Position numbers and translations under genes: made by a program
Shown here: positions 24,821 through 31,917 of the stretch, piece after piece
Layout of the letters: the number at the start of each line of letters is the position of its first letter
Numbering within the stretch: the stretch's first letter is position 1
Source: Candidatus Gastranaerophilales bacterium
GTDB taxonomy: Bacteria > Cyanobacteriota > Vampirovibrionia > Gastranaerophilales > Gastranaerophilaceae
Direction of reading: 5' to 3'
Length of the DNA stretch: 36,379 bases
Assembly (NCBI GenBank): GCA_947625305.1
Contig: CANQNW010000007.1
Location: 1 to 36,379, forward strand
The notes under the pieces: model-generated
Databases searched by the model: none
Seen by the model: only the letters and a program-made list of their open reading frames with translations
What the model was told of the DNA's origin: nothing

Positions 24821-25289
24821 AAACATGAATAAAGAAATACTCAAATATTCAATATACTATCTTGAATTAAGAAAAGATGCATACGGAAATGTATTAAATC
24901 CTTACATAGGTTATGCAACATGGATTAAATCAACAAAAGATTATGACCATACAAATTTTGAACTGCATCATGTTATTCCGTTTACAGACTGGGAAAAGAA
25001 TACAAAAAATGTAAGGAATTTAATAAAGAATAATGCATTAATATTACTTCCCAAAGTAATGCATCAGCATTTAGAAAACTCGATATACAGACTAAGCAAA
25101 GAGGATTTTAAAAAGATTTACGGAATAAGCCCGGATAAAATTTTATTTGATATTAACTCCCGATTAAAGCGGGTATCGGAATTATTTTATATGGAATCGG
25201 ACAACAAACAAAAAAAGCTGTTTTTCTCATTAACTGAAGATATTTTCAATGAAGAAGACTGTAAATGTTTTGATTCAATAAGTGCATGA
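24813..25289 (+). CDS. HNH-type nuclease-like protein
   Basis: A 158-residue protein. FELHHVIPFTDWEK, then NNALILLPKVMHQHLEN gives the H-H ... N ... H pattern of an HNH (beta-beta-alpha metal) nuclease. The zinc-binding cysteines of many HNH proteins are missing. I chose the ATG at 24813 because GAGG lies nine bases before it; a TTG at 24798 and an ATG at 24825 are alternatives. It overlaps the end of the replication gene. HNH genes near terminase help packaging; here it sits with replication genes, so the target is unclear. Confidence 0.65.
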   Translation: MHKNMNKEILKYSIYYLELRKDAYGNVLNPYIGYATWIKSTKDYDHTNFELHHVIPFTDWEKNTKNVRNLIKNNALILLPKVMHQHLENSIYRLSKEDFKKIYGISPDKILFDINSRLKRVSELFYMESDNKQKKLFFSLTEDIFNEEDCKCFDSISA

Positions 25290-25298
25290 GGTAAGCAA

Positions 25299-25589
25299 AT
25301 GAGTAAAAGAACATTAAAAAAAAGATTTTACCCGAAAAATTCAAACTCTATTTGGATTGAAAGGATAGTAATATCCGTTGAAGAAATTAAATTATTTGCT
25401 TCAGGGCTTTATAAAACCGTATTTAAATGTAAATCAGAAACTAAAAAAGAAGGCGGAACATATGTTTATTGGAGTTATAAACTTACGGATATAAAAGAAG
25501 GGGATGTGTTACAAATAAACGGTTTCTTAAAAGATGAAGTTTTCATAGTAAAAAATTTAATAAGAATACAATCATCAAATCAAGTTTAA
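25299..25589 (+). CDS. Hypothetical early protein, beta-rich
   Basis: A 96-residue basic protein starting MSKRTLKKRFYPKNSNSIWI. Alternating strands (ERIVISVEEIKLFASG, YKTVFKCKSETK, YVYWSYKLTD, GDVLQINGFLKDEVFIVKNL) suggest a small OB- or SH3-like barrel, perhaps binding single-stranded DNA, but no family motif supports this firmly. It lies between the HNH and zinc-ribbon genes in the early operon. Confidence 0.55.
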   Translation: MSKRTLKKRFYPKNSNSIWIERIVISVEEIKLFASGLYKTVFKCKSETKKEGGTYVYWSYKLTDIKEGDVLQINGFLKDEVFIVKNLIRIQSSNQV

Positions 25590-25604
25590 AAGGAATAAGG
25601 AATA

Positions 25605-25859
25605 ATGAACAAATATGAGGAGTTTAACAGCAGAAGAGAATACATAAATAAATATCCGAGCGGGATATATATATGCAGTTATTGTAAAAACCCGACACCA
25701 AACCCGTATATATGTCCGTATTGCGGAGGTCAAGCGAATAAACTTATCCATAATGAAGAAACATACAGATATTTAATTAAAGGCGAACAAAAAGAAATCC
25801 AACAAATATTTAAGCCGGTTGAATTAATAAAAGAAAGCGAGAAAAAAGAAAATGAGTGA
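25605..25859 (+). CDS. Small zinc-ribbon protein
   Basis: An 84-residue protein with a compact zinc ribbon: ICSYCKNPTPNPYICPYCGG gives two CxxC pairs about 14 residues apart. The rest is charged and helical. Role unknown; such ribbons in phage early genes are often nucleic-acid or protein adaptors. The ATG follows AAGGAATAAGGAATA. Its end overlaps the next start by eight bases. Confidence 0.6.
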   Translation: MNKYEEFNSRREYINKYPSGIYICSYCKNPTPNPYICPYCGGQANKLIHNEETYRYLIKGEQKEIQQIFKPVELIKESEKKENE

Positions 25860-26520
25860 AAAAGAAACCAAAGAACAATTAATCGAAAAAGCAAAACTTA
25901 TTCAAGAAGACATTGACAGATTACAAAAAATTGTTGACGCAAGTTCGGAAACAACTTTTGAAATCATACTTGAAGACTTGAAAAGTCAAATGATTGAAAA
26001 CGTCAATATGGAATCGTGGCAAACATTAAAAGCAAATATTAAAGAAGTTGATTCAATCAAAGGCACGCAAGATTTTATCGCAAAACAATCAACATTATTA
26101 AATAAGAAAAAAGAAGAACTCAAAGAACTAAACGAAAAAATAAGCAATTATCAATGCGGATTGTTTGATAACCTTATTAATCAAGAATTAAAAACAGAAC
26201 CGACTGGCTTTAAAAGAGGTGATTCAATGATATGTGTCGGTGATATTTATAAATATCAAGAAGACGATCAAGAAGTTTATTATTTAATAAAGAAAACGAA
26301 AAAAGGTAAATTCGCCTTTTCAAGTTCAGTAGATCCTGAAGGCGAAATGCAACTTCAATACCCTGCAAATTTACAAGTGTTAAATGATACTGTCTATCTC
26401 GGCAATATTCATATTAAAGATTGTGATTACGAAAAAGCACTTCAAGGATTAAAGAAAATTGAAGCAGAACAAAAAAGTTCAGAGGGGAATGGGGAAAACG
26501 ATAATCAGCAAGACGACTGA
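25852..26520 (+). CDS. Hypothetical coiled-coil early protein
   Basis: A 222-residue protein. The first 110 residues are a coiled coil (KEQLIEKAKLIQEDIDRLQK, LLNKKKEELKELNEKI). A beta-rich domain follows (RGDSMICVGDIYKYQEDDQE, YYLIKKTKKGKFAFSS, VYLGNIHIKDCDYEKAL). Not recognised. It is the last gene before a strong terminator. Confidence 0.6.
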   Translation: MSEKETKEQLIEKAKLIQEDIDRLQKIVDASSETTFEIILEDLKSQMIENVNMESWQTLKANIKEVDSIKGTQDFIAKQSTLLNKKKEELKELNEKISNYQCGLFDNLINQELKTEPTGFKRGDSMICVGDIYKYQEDDQEVYYLIKKTKKGKFAFSSSVDPEGEMQLQYPANLQVLNDTVYLGNIHIKDCDYEKALQGLKKIEAEQKSSEGNGENDNQQDD

Positions 26521-26533
26521 TTACTGATTTCAT

Positions 26534-26573
26534 GAGGGCAATCTCCTCCATTTTATAATGCCCTCTTTTTTTT
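26534..26573 (+). terminator. Terminator splitting the early region
   Basis: GAGGGCA (26534-26540) pairs with TGCCCTC (26559-26565), followed by eight T's; the loop is 18 bases. It ends the replication part of the early operon. No clear promoter is seen before the methyltransferase gene 24 bases on, so the following genes may depend on read-through or antitermination. Confidence 0.8.
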
Positions 26574-26596
26574 AACATTCAAACAAGCAGGTAAAA

Positions 26597-27136
26597 ATGA
26601 CAAACGAACATATAAGAAAATCAAAAGGAAATAATGACGAATGCTATACATACAGATACGCGGTTGAACCGTTGCTTGAATTTTTAACTCCGTTTAAAAA
26701 TCAAATAATATGGTGTCCTTTTGATACTGAAGAATCGGAATTTGTAAAGGTGTTCATAGAAAACGGTTATAAAGTAGTTAATTCACATATTGATTTTGGT
26801 CAAGATTTTTATACTTATCAACCGGCAGAATTTGATGTGATAATTTCAAACCCACCATTCACAAACAAAACGGAAATGTTTAAAAGATTATTAAGTTTTG
26901 ACAAGCCTTTTGCCATACTTATGTCAATTTTATATCTCAATGATAATCAACCGTACAAATTGTTTAAAGATATAGATTTGCAATTATTAATGTTTAATCA
27001 ACGAATGGAGTTTAAAAATCAACCAAAAGAAAAAGTGATTAACTTCAAATCAGCTTATTTCTGCAAAAACTTTTTACCAAAACAAATTGAATGGCGAGAT
27101 TTTTCAAACAGAAATCAGCAAAAATTATTTAAGTAA
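26597..27136 (+). CDS. Adenine-specific DNA methyltransferase-like protein
   Basis: A 179-residue protein. DECYTYRYAVEPLLEFL, then QIIWCPFDTEES (a motif I-like region) and DVIISNPPF at 80-88 with the catalytic NPPF motif of N6-adenine methyltransferases. This compact form is common in phages, where it methylates phage DNA and hides it from host restriction. The FxGxG form of motif I is degenerate, so the S-adenosylmethionine site is less certain. The ribosome site is weak (CAGGTAAAA). Confidence 0.7.
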   Translation: MTNEHIRKSKGNNDECYTYRYAVEPLLEFLTPFKNQIIWCPFDTEESEFVKVFIENGYKVVNSHIDFGQDFYTYQPAEFDVIISNPPFTNKTEMFKRLLSFDKPFAILMSILYLNDNQPYKLFKDIDLQLLMFNQRMEFKNQPKEKVINFKSAYFCKNFLPKQIEWRDFSNRNQQKLFK

Positions 27137-27162
27137 GAAATATCCATGAAAGGTGATTACAA

Positions 27163-27255
27163 ATGGAATGTGATGAATCAATGTTAATTGAAGACATTAA
27201 AGAAAGATTTCAATCGTTAAAAAATACGAAAGTAGAAGGATGTGTAAGAGAATGA
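27163..27255 (+). CDS. 30-residue peptide ahead of an early gene
   Basis: A short frame, MECDESMLIEDIKERFQSLK and ten more residues, with AAAGGTGAT before the ATG. Its stop overlaps the ATG of the next gene (ATGA). Helical and charged. It may be a real small protein or a leader for coupled translation. Confidence 0.4.
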   Translation: MECDESMLIEDIKERFQSLKNTKVEGCVRE

Positions 27256-27542
27256 GGGATTTAAGTGTATCCTGGAGAAAAAAACCTGAAGAGGAAAGTT
27301 TAAAAAAACAGTTAAAAGCATTAATCAATGTATATTACTCCAGGCCAAAACATATACAAAAAATGAGTTCAATATATATATCAAAGTATGTAAATTCAAT
27401 TTTAATGAAAAACGATAAAATTAAACCCGATACGATGGAGTATATTCAAAATTATATGGGTGTTCCTATAGGAATCGATAAAAAACTAAAAAATTTTTGT
27501 ATCGAATTAAGGTCTTTAAAAAAGGAACAAAATGAAATTTAA
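27252..27542 (+). CDS. Hypothetical early protein
   Basis: A 96-residue basic helical protein starting MRDLSVSWRKKPEEESLKKQ; an ATG at 27240 would add four residues but has its AGAAGG directly adjacent. Contains QKMSSIYISKYVNSILMKND and a C-terminal LKNFCIELRSLKKEQ. No family recognised. It is coupled to the preceding small frame. Confidence 0.5.
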   Translation: MRDLSVSWRKKPEEESLKKQLKALINVYYSRPKHIQKMSSIYISKYVNSILMKNDKIKPDTMEYIQNYMGVPIGIDKKLKNFCIELRSLKKEQNEI

Positions 27543-27633
27543 AGATAAAAACGGGGAAATTACAATTTTCGGATATATTTTGATTTTCGGAGCAATCAAC
27601 ATAATAACAATGATTTTAGAAACAATTTTTTAA
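27532..27633 (+). CDS. 33-residue single-span membrane peptide
   Basis: Starts MKFKDKNGEITIFGYILIFG and is hydrophobic to its end (ending ETIF). AAAGGA precedes the ATG, which overlaps the end of the previous gene by 11 bases. A charged head and one membrane span suggest a small inner-membrane protein. Function unknown. Confidence 0.5.
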   Translation: MKFKDKNGEITIFGYILIFGAINIITMILETIF

Positions 27634-27641
27634 GAGGAAAC

Positions 27642-27980
27642 ATGGTAAGAGTAAAAGATAAAAATGAACCGAATTTTAATGAAAACTATTGTTACACGCA
27701 ATGGAAAAATTTTACAACTCTAACAGAACAAGAACTAATTAATTTAAAAGAAATAATTGCAATAAAAATAAAAAAAGAGGAAATCAATATAAAAGAATTA
27801 TATCCAAACAAGCGGAATAGAATTTACCAAGGGAAAAAATGTTTTTGCCGGGAAACAAAAATTATATACAATTCACAAACAGAATGTGCATATGCGTTTA
27901 ATGTTACCAATTATGCAATCTACAAGGCAATAAAAAGAAATACAGCAATACAAGGGAAATATCATATTTCGGAATTATAA
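27642..27980 (+). CDS. Hypothetical protein with NUMOD-like C-terminal module
   Basis: A 112-residue basic protein. The C-terminal third (IIYNSQTECAYAFNVTNYAI, then YKAIKRNTAIQGKYHISEL) resembles the NUMOD1-type helix-turn-helix module attached to homing endonucleases: S-x-x-E-A, then V-x-x-xI-x-x-A-x-K, then G-Y/H. No GIY-YIG or HNH catalytic motif is present, so it is probably only DNA-binding, or a remnant of a homing nuclease. Ribosome site AAGAGGAAAC. Confidence 0.55.
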   Translation: MVRVKDKNEPNFNENYCYTQWKNFTTLTEQELINLKEIIAIKIKKEEINIKELYPNKRNRIYQGKKCFCRETKIIYNSQTECAYAFNVTNYAIYKAIKRNTAIQGKYHISEL

Positions 27981-27989
27981 GGAAGTGTT

Positions 27990-28856
27990 ATGAGTAAAAT
28001 CGAATGGACTAATGAAACTTGGAATATAATTACAGGCTGCAATAAAATTTCAGAAGGCTGCCAAAATTGTTATGCCGAAAAATGGCATTATAGATTGCAA
28101 GCTATGGGGCAAGAAAAATATTACTATCCGTTTTGTAAAGTAATTTTTCATTATAGCGAACTTTCAAGAAGAATTACGGGAAAAAATAAAATGGTTTTTG
28201 TTAATTCAATGTCAGACACATTTAATGAAAAAATAAGCGGTGAACAAATTATAAAAATCCTTGCAGCTTGCAAAGGACAGTATCAACATACATGTCAGAT
28301 TTTAACAAAAAGGGCAAAACGAATAACAGGTTTTACATATCCTGAAAATGTTTGGCTTGGTGTAACGGTTGAAAAAGCAAAATATAAAAACAGAATTGAT
28401 TATTTAAAACAAACAAACGCAAAAATTAAATTCTTAAGCTGTGAACCGTTGCTTGAGGATTTGGGCGAGCTTGACTTAAAAGGCATTGATTGGGTAATTG
28501 TAGGCGGTGAAAGCGGAAAGAACGCAAGACCGATGCACCCCGAATGGGTAAGAAATATTCAAAGACAATGCAAAGAGCAAGGAGTAGCTTTTTTCTTTAA
28601 ACAATGGGGCGAATGGAAAGTTGTATATGAAAGAGATAAAGCCGGAACTGCCTTTAATTATTTCAATGATACTGAAACTAAATATTACAACAAATACCGA
28701 AGATTAAATTTTAACGGTGGTTGTGGTTTTCATGGTGAAAATCTCTGTTATATAGAAAAAGTCGGCAAAAAATATGCAGGATGTTTGCTTGACGGCAAAG
28801 AGTACAAAGAATATCCAAAGATTAAACAATGGTTAGAAAGCGAGTGTAAGGAATGA
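27990..28856 (+). CDS. Phage Gp37/Gp68 family protein (DUF5131)
   Basis: A 288-residue protein beginning MSKIEWTNETWNIITGCNKI. Cysteines C17, C24 and C27 (GCNKISEGCQNCYAEKW) recall iron-sulfur clusters of radical-SAM enzymes. Further conserved parts are MVFVNSMSDTFNE, QILTKRAKRI, VWLGVTVE, FLSCEPLLEDLG and DWVIVGGESGKNARPMHPEW with FFFKQWGEW, all hallmarks of the Gp37/Gp68 family widespread in phages and mobile elements. The biochemical function of the family is not established to my knowledge. It overlaps the next gene by ATGA. Confidence 0.9.
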   Translation: MSKIEWTNETWNIITGCNKISEGCQNCYAEKWHYRLQAMGQEKYYYPFCKVIFHYSELSRRITGKNKMVFVNSMSDTFNEKISGEQIIKILAACKGQYQHTCQILTKRAKRITGFTYPENVWLGVTVEKAKYKNRIDYLKQTNAKIKFLSCEPLLEDLGELDLKGIDWVIVGGESGKNARPMHPEWVRNIQRQCKEQGVAFFFKQWGEWKVVYERDKAGTAFNYFNDTETKYYNKYRRLNFNGGCGFHGENLCYIEKVGKKYAGCLLDGKEYKEYPKIKQWLESECKE

Positions 28857-29176
28857 GAAATAAAATAAACATTGACAACCTTATTATTATAAATATGTGG
28901 GATAGACCTTGTATGCACTTAATAGCAGAGATTTTACCTGACGGAAAAATTAAATATATAAACAAAATTTTAAGAAAAGAATATCCTATATTAAAAAAGG
29001 GTAATGGTTGGGCAAGCATTAAGGATTATGGCTTTATATATGATGAAACAACTAGCAAATTTATATTAAAAAACAAAAGTGTAGCAAAGTGGGTTGACGG
29101 TAGAAACCATAACTGGCAAGGCTTAACCGAGTTTACTTATGATGATATTGTTAATAGTTCAAAGTGGGGTGATTAA
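28853..29176 (+). CDS. Hypothetical early protein
   Basis: A 107-residue protein, MRNKINIDNLIIINMWDRPC, with beta-like strands (HLIAEILPDGKIKYINKIL, YGFIYDETTSKFILKN) and a conserved-looking WVDGRNHNWQGLTEFTYDDI. Not recognised. Coupled by an ATGA overlap to the Gp37/Gp68-like gene, so it may work with it. Confidence 0.55.
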   Translation: MRNKINIDNLIIINMWDRPCMHLIAEILPDGKIKYINKILRKEYPILKKGNGWASIKDYGFIYDETTSKFILKNKSVAKWVDGRNHNWQGLTEFTYDDIVNSSKWGD

Positions 29177-29178
29177 TT

Positions 29179-29538
29179 ATGACAGAACCAATAATAATTA
29201 ACGGTGTTGATGTTAGTGAGTGCGAATGTTTCATAAATATGGGTTCGCAATGCGGATATTCAAACTTACCGGATGATATTATGATACCGAATGATTTAAA
29301 TAATTTAAATTTAGGCTGTTGCCGAAATAATCCTAACTGCTACTATAAGCAACTCAAACGCAAAGAGCAAGAACTTGAAACACAGAAGCAGACGAACGAA
29401 GACTGCGAAATTGAATATCGCCGAGTTGTAACTCAATATAACGCAGTTATTGAACAAAATCGACAACTTCAAACCGAGTTGAATAATTTTGTTCATATAG
29501 ATAAAGGCGATATTTTTGACGAATATTTTGGAAAATAA
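29179..29538 (+). CDS. Hypothetical cysteine-rich/coiled-coil protein
   Basis: A 119-residue protein. The N-terminal half has spaced cysteines (CECFINMGSQCGY, LGCCRNNPNCYYKQLKRK), followed by a coiled coil of about 50 residues (KEQELETQKQTNEDCEIEYR). This Cys-rich head plus coil resembles small phage proteins of unknown function whose genes cluster with early accessory genes. Confidence 0.55.
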   Translation: MTEPIIINGVDVSECECFINMGSQCGYSNLPDDIMIPNDLNNLNLGCCRNNPNCYYKQLKRKEQELETQKQTNEDCEIEYRRVVTQYNAVIEQNRQLQTELNNFVHIDKGDIFDEYFGK

Positions 29539-29550
29539 ACGAGGTGGAAA

Positions 29551-29691
29551 ATGGATTACAGAGGGATAAGCAATTTTTTATTATTTATAACGGTTACGTG
29601 GCTTATTATGTTACCGTTTGCAATATGGAAACTTGTAGAAATCATTATATGGTTTATACAACATTTTAGCATACGCATTATTTTAAGTTAA
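29551..29691 (+). CDS. 46-residue membrane peptide
   Basis: Starts MDYRGISNFLLFITVTWLIM and carries two close hydrophobic stretches, the second around IIIWFIQHF, separated by WKLVE. GAGGTGG sits at the right distance before the ATG. Probably a small inner-membrane protein; function unknown. Confidence 0.55.
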   Translation: MDYRGISNFLLFITVTWLIMLPFAIWKLVEIIIWFIQHFSIRIILS

Positions 29692-29734
29692 TAAACGAAG
29701 TGAAGAATGAAATTGAACTTATTGAGGGTGGATC

Positions 29735-29983
29735 GTGTCGGATATAATCTTAATCAAAGGAAAAGTTTTAATTGAAACTGCCGATATTCAAGAAGTACGA
29801 GGTCTTGAATATCAAGGCAAGTCTGATTATGATTTAACCGGCAAATTTGTTGTGCGTGTATTTAGCAAAACACCTTTTATTGATATTGTTTGCGATTCGC
29901 TTCCTGAAGCACAACAACTTTATAAAAACATTTTAAAATCGCGGCATATAGTTGATATTAATGAAATGAGGTATGGGAAATGA
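29735..29983 (+). CDS. Hypothetical small early protein
   Basis: An 82-residue protein with GTG start behind GAGGGTGG. Beta-rich: SDIILIKGKVLIETADIQEV, GKFVVRVFSKTPFIDIVCD, then a helix EAQQLYKNILKSRH. Not recognised. Its stop overlaps the next start (ATGA). Confidence 0.5.
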   Translation: MSDIILIKGKVLIETADIQEVRGLEYQGKSDYDLTGKFVVRVFSKTPFIDIVCDSLPEAQQLYKNILKSRHIVDINEMRYGK

Positions 29984-30141
29984 AAAAGCCTTGTTTCAAT
30001 ATTATTTTTGAAGACGAAAAAATAACTATACCAGAAATTGATGATATTGATTTTTTGAATTTTAGTTTGGTTTTCATGAAAATTCAAGAACGTGAAACTT
30101 CAAAAAAGATTTCAGATAATTTGAAAAATATGCGTTTTTGA
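29980..30141 (+). CDS. 53-residue protein before the integrase
   Basis: Starts MKKPCFNIIFEDEKITIPEI and ends helical and basic (ISDNLKNMRF). Coupled by ATGA to the upstream gene. Because the recombinase lacks its own ribosome site 14 bases on, this small gene may help translation of it. Function unknown. Confidence 0.5.
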   Translation: MKKPCFNIIFEDEKITIPEIDDIDFLNFSLVFMKIQERETSKKISDNLKNMRF

Positions 30142-30155
30142 TTTAAACTTTTTTC

Positions 30156-31775
30156 ATGAAATCAGCAGTATTATATATTCGTGTTTCAACTGAAGAACAA
30201 CGAAAGTTTGGCTTCAGTATTGAAACTCAAACACAAACTTGTCTTGAATTTGCACAAAGAGAAGGTTTTTGTGTGCGAAGAATCTTTACTGAAGACGAAG
30301 GGTTAAGTGCAGGTAATCTTAACCGCCCTGAAGCACAAAAAATGTTGAAATACTGCAATGATAAAAATAATAAAATTAATGCAATTATTGTTTGGAGATT
30401 AGAACGACTTTCAAGATTTAATGTAGATTATCATGGCACAATTAGACCGATTTTAATAAACCGCAATATCAAACTTCTTTCGGCAACTGAATTTAATGCT
30501 GATACCATAGAAGGCGAATATATGCGTAATATAATGATGTGCAATGCCGAATATGAATTGTCTTTGATTCGTTTCAGGACAAAAGAAAACATGAAAACTA
30601 TCGCAAAAGGCGGAAGACGACCTGCAAAAGCACCTATCGGTTATTTGAATTATCATGAAAAAGTTGATGAAAAAACTATAAAAAAATATATTATTGTTGA
30701 TGATAAAATTGCACCCTTTATAAAACGTGCATTTGAACTTTATTCAACTGGAATGTATTCATTTGAAACTTTGGGTGATTATCTTTATCTTGAAGGTTTT
30801 AAAAATCCAAAAACAGGCGAAAAATATCCTGCAAGAAAATTTGAATGGTTATTACATAACCCGTTTTATATAGGCAAATTTACATGGGGTGGTGAATTAT
30901 ACGAAGGAAATCATACACCGATTATTTCAAAAGAATTATTTTACAGGGTGCAAGCAATGTTTGAAAATATTGACCGAACAAAAAAGCACGATGTTCAATT
31001 TGCATATACCGGCTTAATAAAGTGTGCTGATTGTGATTGTTACTATACCGCACAATTTAAACGCGGAAAGAATAAACGCGGTCATTATGTTTATTACAGT
31101 TGTTCAAATTCAAAACACTTTCATAAAAAATTAAAATACTATCGTGAAGAATATTTTGATAATACTTTTGCAAACATTCTTGAAACAATACATATTAAAA
31201 AAGAACATATCGAACGATTAAGAGTTCTTGCAAGTGATTATTTGAAAGAATTTAGCGAATATGAAAAGAAAACAACTTCAGATATAAGAAAGCAAATAGA
31301 TACTCTTTCAAAGAGAATAAAGAACAGTTATATTGATAAACTTGAAGGAAGATTACCTGCAAGTATGAGTGAAGAAGAATTTAATTCAATGCACAGGGAA
31401 TGGCAAGAAGAAAAAGACCGTCTTTTAATGAAATTGGAAGAAGGTAATATTAGCACAAAATTTGTTTACAACAGAATTGACCAAATTTTAAAATTTTCAG
31501 AAAATTTGCCCGAGTTGTTTTTAAAAGGCACTCCCGAAGAAAAGAAATTAATTATAACAACAATGACAAAATCAATTAAATTTGACGGTGAAAATTTAAT
31601 TGTAAATCTCAAAGATACTTTCAAGGCATTACAAAATGTTAAGAAAACTGCTAAAAATACCCTTAGAAATGACAACCTTAGAACCCCTTACAATTCAAGT
31701 ATAATAACAAAAAAAGACGTTTCAGAAACGTCTTTTGAAAATGGGGCGGGCAGTGGGATTCGAACCCACGCATAA
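30156..31775 (+). CDS. Large serine recombinase (phage integrase)
   Basis: A 539-residue site-specific recombinase. The resolvase-type catalytic domain (about 1-150) has YIRVSTEEQ with nucleophile S11 and later VWRLERLSRF. A recombinase domain follows (RRPAKAPIGYLNY, HNPFYIGKF). The zinc ribbon is around C290, C293, C295 (KCADCDCYYT) with YYSCSNSKHFH, and a coiled-coil stretch follows. It integrates and excises the prophage between short attP and attB sites. No ribosome site is seen before the ATG. The frame runs through a hairpin and into the tRNA-His gene, ending GAGSGIRTHA; that tail is tRNA sequence read as protein, so the C-terminus in free phage would differ. Confidence 0.93.
   Translation: MKSAVLYIRVSTEEQRKFGFSIETQTQTCLEFAQREGFCVRRIFTEDEGLSAGNLNRPEAQKMLKYCNDKNNKINAIIVWRLERLSRFNVDYHGTIRPILINRNIKLLSATEFNADTIEGEYMRNIMMCNAEYELSLIRFRTKENMKTIAKGGRRPAKAPIGYLNYHEKVDEKTIKKYIIVDDKIAPFIKRAFELYSTGMYSFETLGDYLYLEGFKNPKTGEKYPARKFEWLLHNPFYIGKFTWGGELYEGNHTPIISKELFYRVQAMFENIDRTKKHDVQFAYTGLIKCADCDCYYTAQFKRGKNKRGHYVYYSCSNSKHFHKKLKYYREEYFDNTFANILETIHIKKEHIERLRVLASDYLKEFSEYEKKTTSDIRKQIDTLSKRIKNSYIDKLEGRLPASMSEEEFNSMHREWQEEKDRLLMKLEEGNISTKFVYNRIDQILKFSENLPELFLKGTPEEKKLIITTMTKSIKFDGENLIVNLKDTFKALQNVKKTAKNTLRNDNLRTPYNSSIITKKDVSETSFENGAGSGIRTHA
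31640..31745. other. Probable right attachment junction (attR region)
   Basis: Somewhere here phage DNA (recombinase) changes to host DNA (tRNA-His). The hairpin at 31712-31736 suits tRNA-His as its own terminator, which would put the crossover left of it. No second copy of the tRNA end exists in the window to fix the core. Confidence 0.45.
31705..31736 (-). terminator. Terminator of tRNA-His
   Basis: AAAAGACGTTT (31712-31722) pairs with AAACGTCTTTT (31726-31736) around a 3-base loop. On the minus strand seven T's follow. It lies just after the tRNA 3' end and also inside the recombinase reading frame. Confidence 0.8.
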
Positions 31776-31818
31776 TGGAACCACAATCCATGGTCTTAAC
31801 CACTTGACGATGCCCGCC
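31742..31818 (-). tRNA. tRNA-His (GTG anticodon)
   Basis: The minus strand gives an 8-pair acceptor stem with the extra G-1 opposite C73 that marks tRNA-His. The anticodon loop is TTGTGGT, the T arm is GTGGG-TTCGAAT-CCCAC, and CCA is encoded (31744-31742). The gene is intact, so phage insertion did not break it. Confidence 0.96.
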
Positions 31819-31830
31819 ATCTGTATAAGC

Positions 31831-31859
31831 AATATAAAACAAACATACCTTTTTTTCAA
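31831..31859 (-). promoter_or_regulatory. tRNA-His promoter
   Basis: On the minus strand TTGAAA (31859-31854) and TATATT (31836-31831) with a 17-base spacer, ending 12 bases before the tRNA. Confidence 0.6.
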
Positions 31860-31872
31860 CTTTTTTATTCAT

Positions 31873-31902
31873 AAAAAAAGAGCCTCAAAAAAGGCTCTTT
31901 TT
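31873..31902 (-). terminator. glnA terminator
   Basis: AAAAAGAGCCT (31875-31885) pairs with AGGCTCTTTTT (31892-31902) with a 6-base loop and a T-run on the minus strand, 16 bases after the glnA stop. Confidence 0.88.
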
Positions 31903-31917
31903 CCAAAAATTAAAGAA

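Larger units (their letters stand above)
1..31745. mobile_element. Prophage, podovirus type (right part only; left end outside window)
   Basis: All genes up to the serine recombinase form one temperate phage: leftward virion genes, a central repressor region, rightward early genes and a terminal integrase beside tRNA-His. The virion gene order (TerS, TerL, portal, scaffold, capsid, Bbp16-like cement, tail tube A and B, gp14/15/16-like ejection proteins, fibre) is that of short-tailed phages of the BPP-1/T7-like kind. Holin, endolysin and the left attachment site are not in the window. The right boundary lies between the end of the recombinase and the tRNA; its exact base cannot be fixed without the other junction. 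Confidence 0.93.

Noticed and set aside
29707-29775. Short frame starting at an ATG before the 82-residue gene
   Set aside because: Only 22 codons, overlaps the better-supported GTG-started gene in another frame, and lacks a ribosome site.
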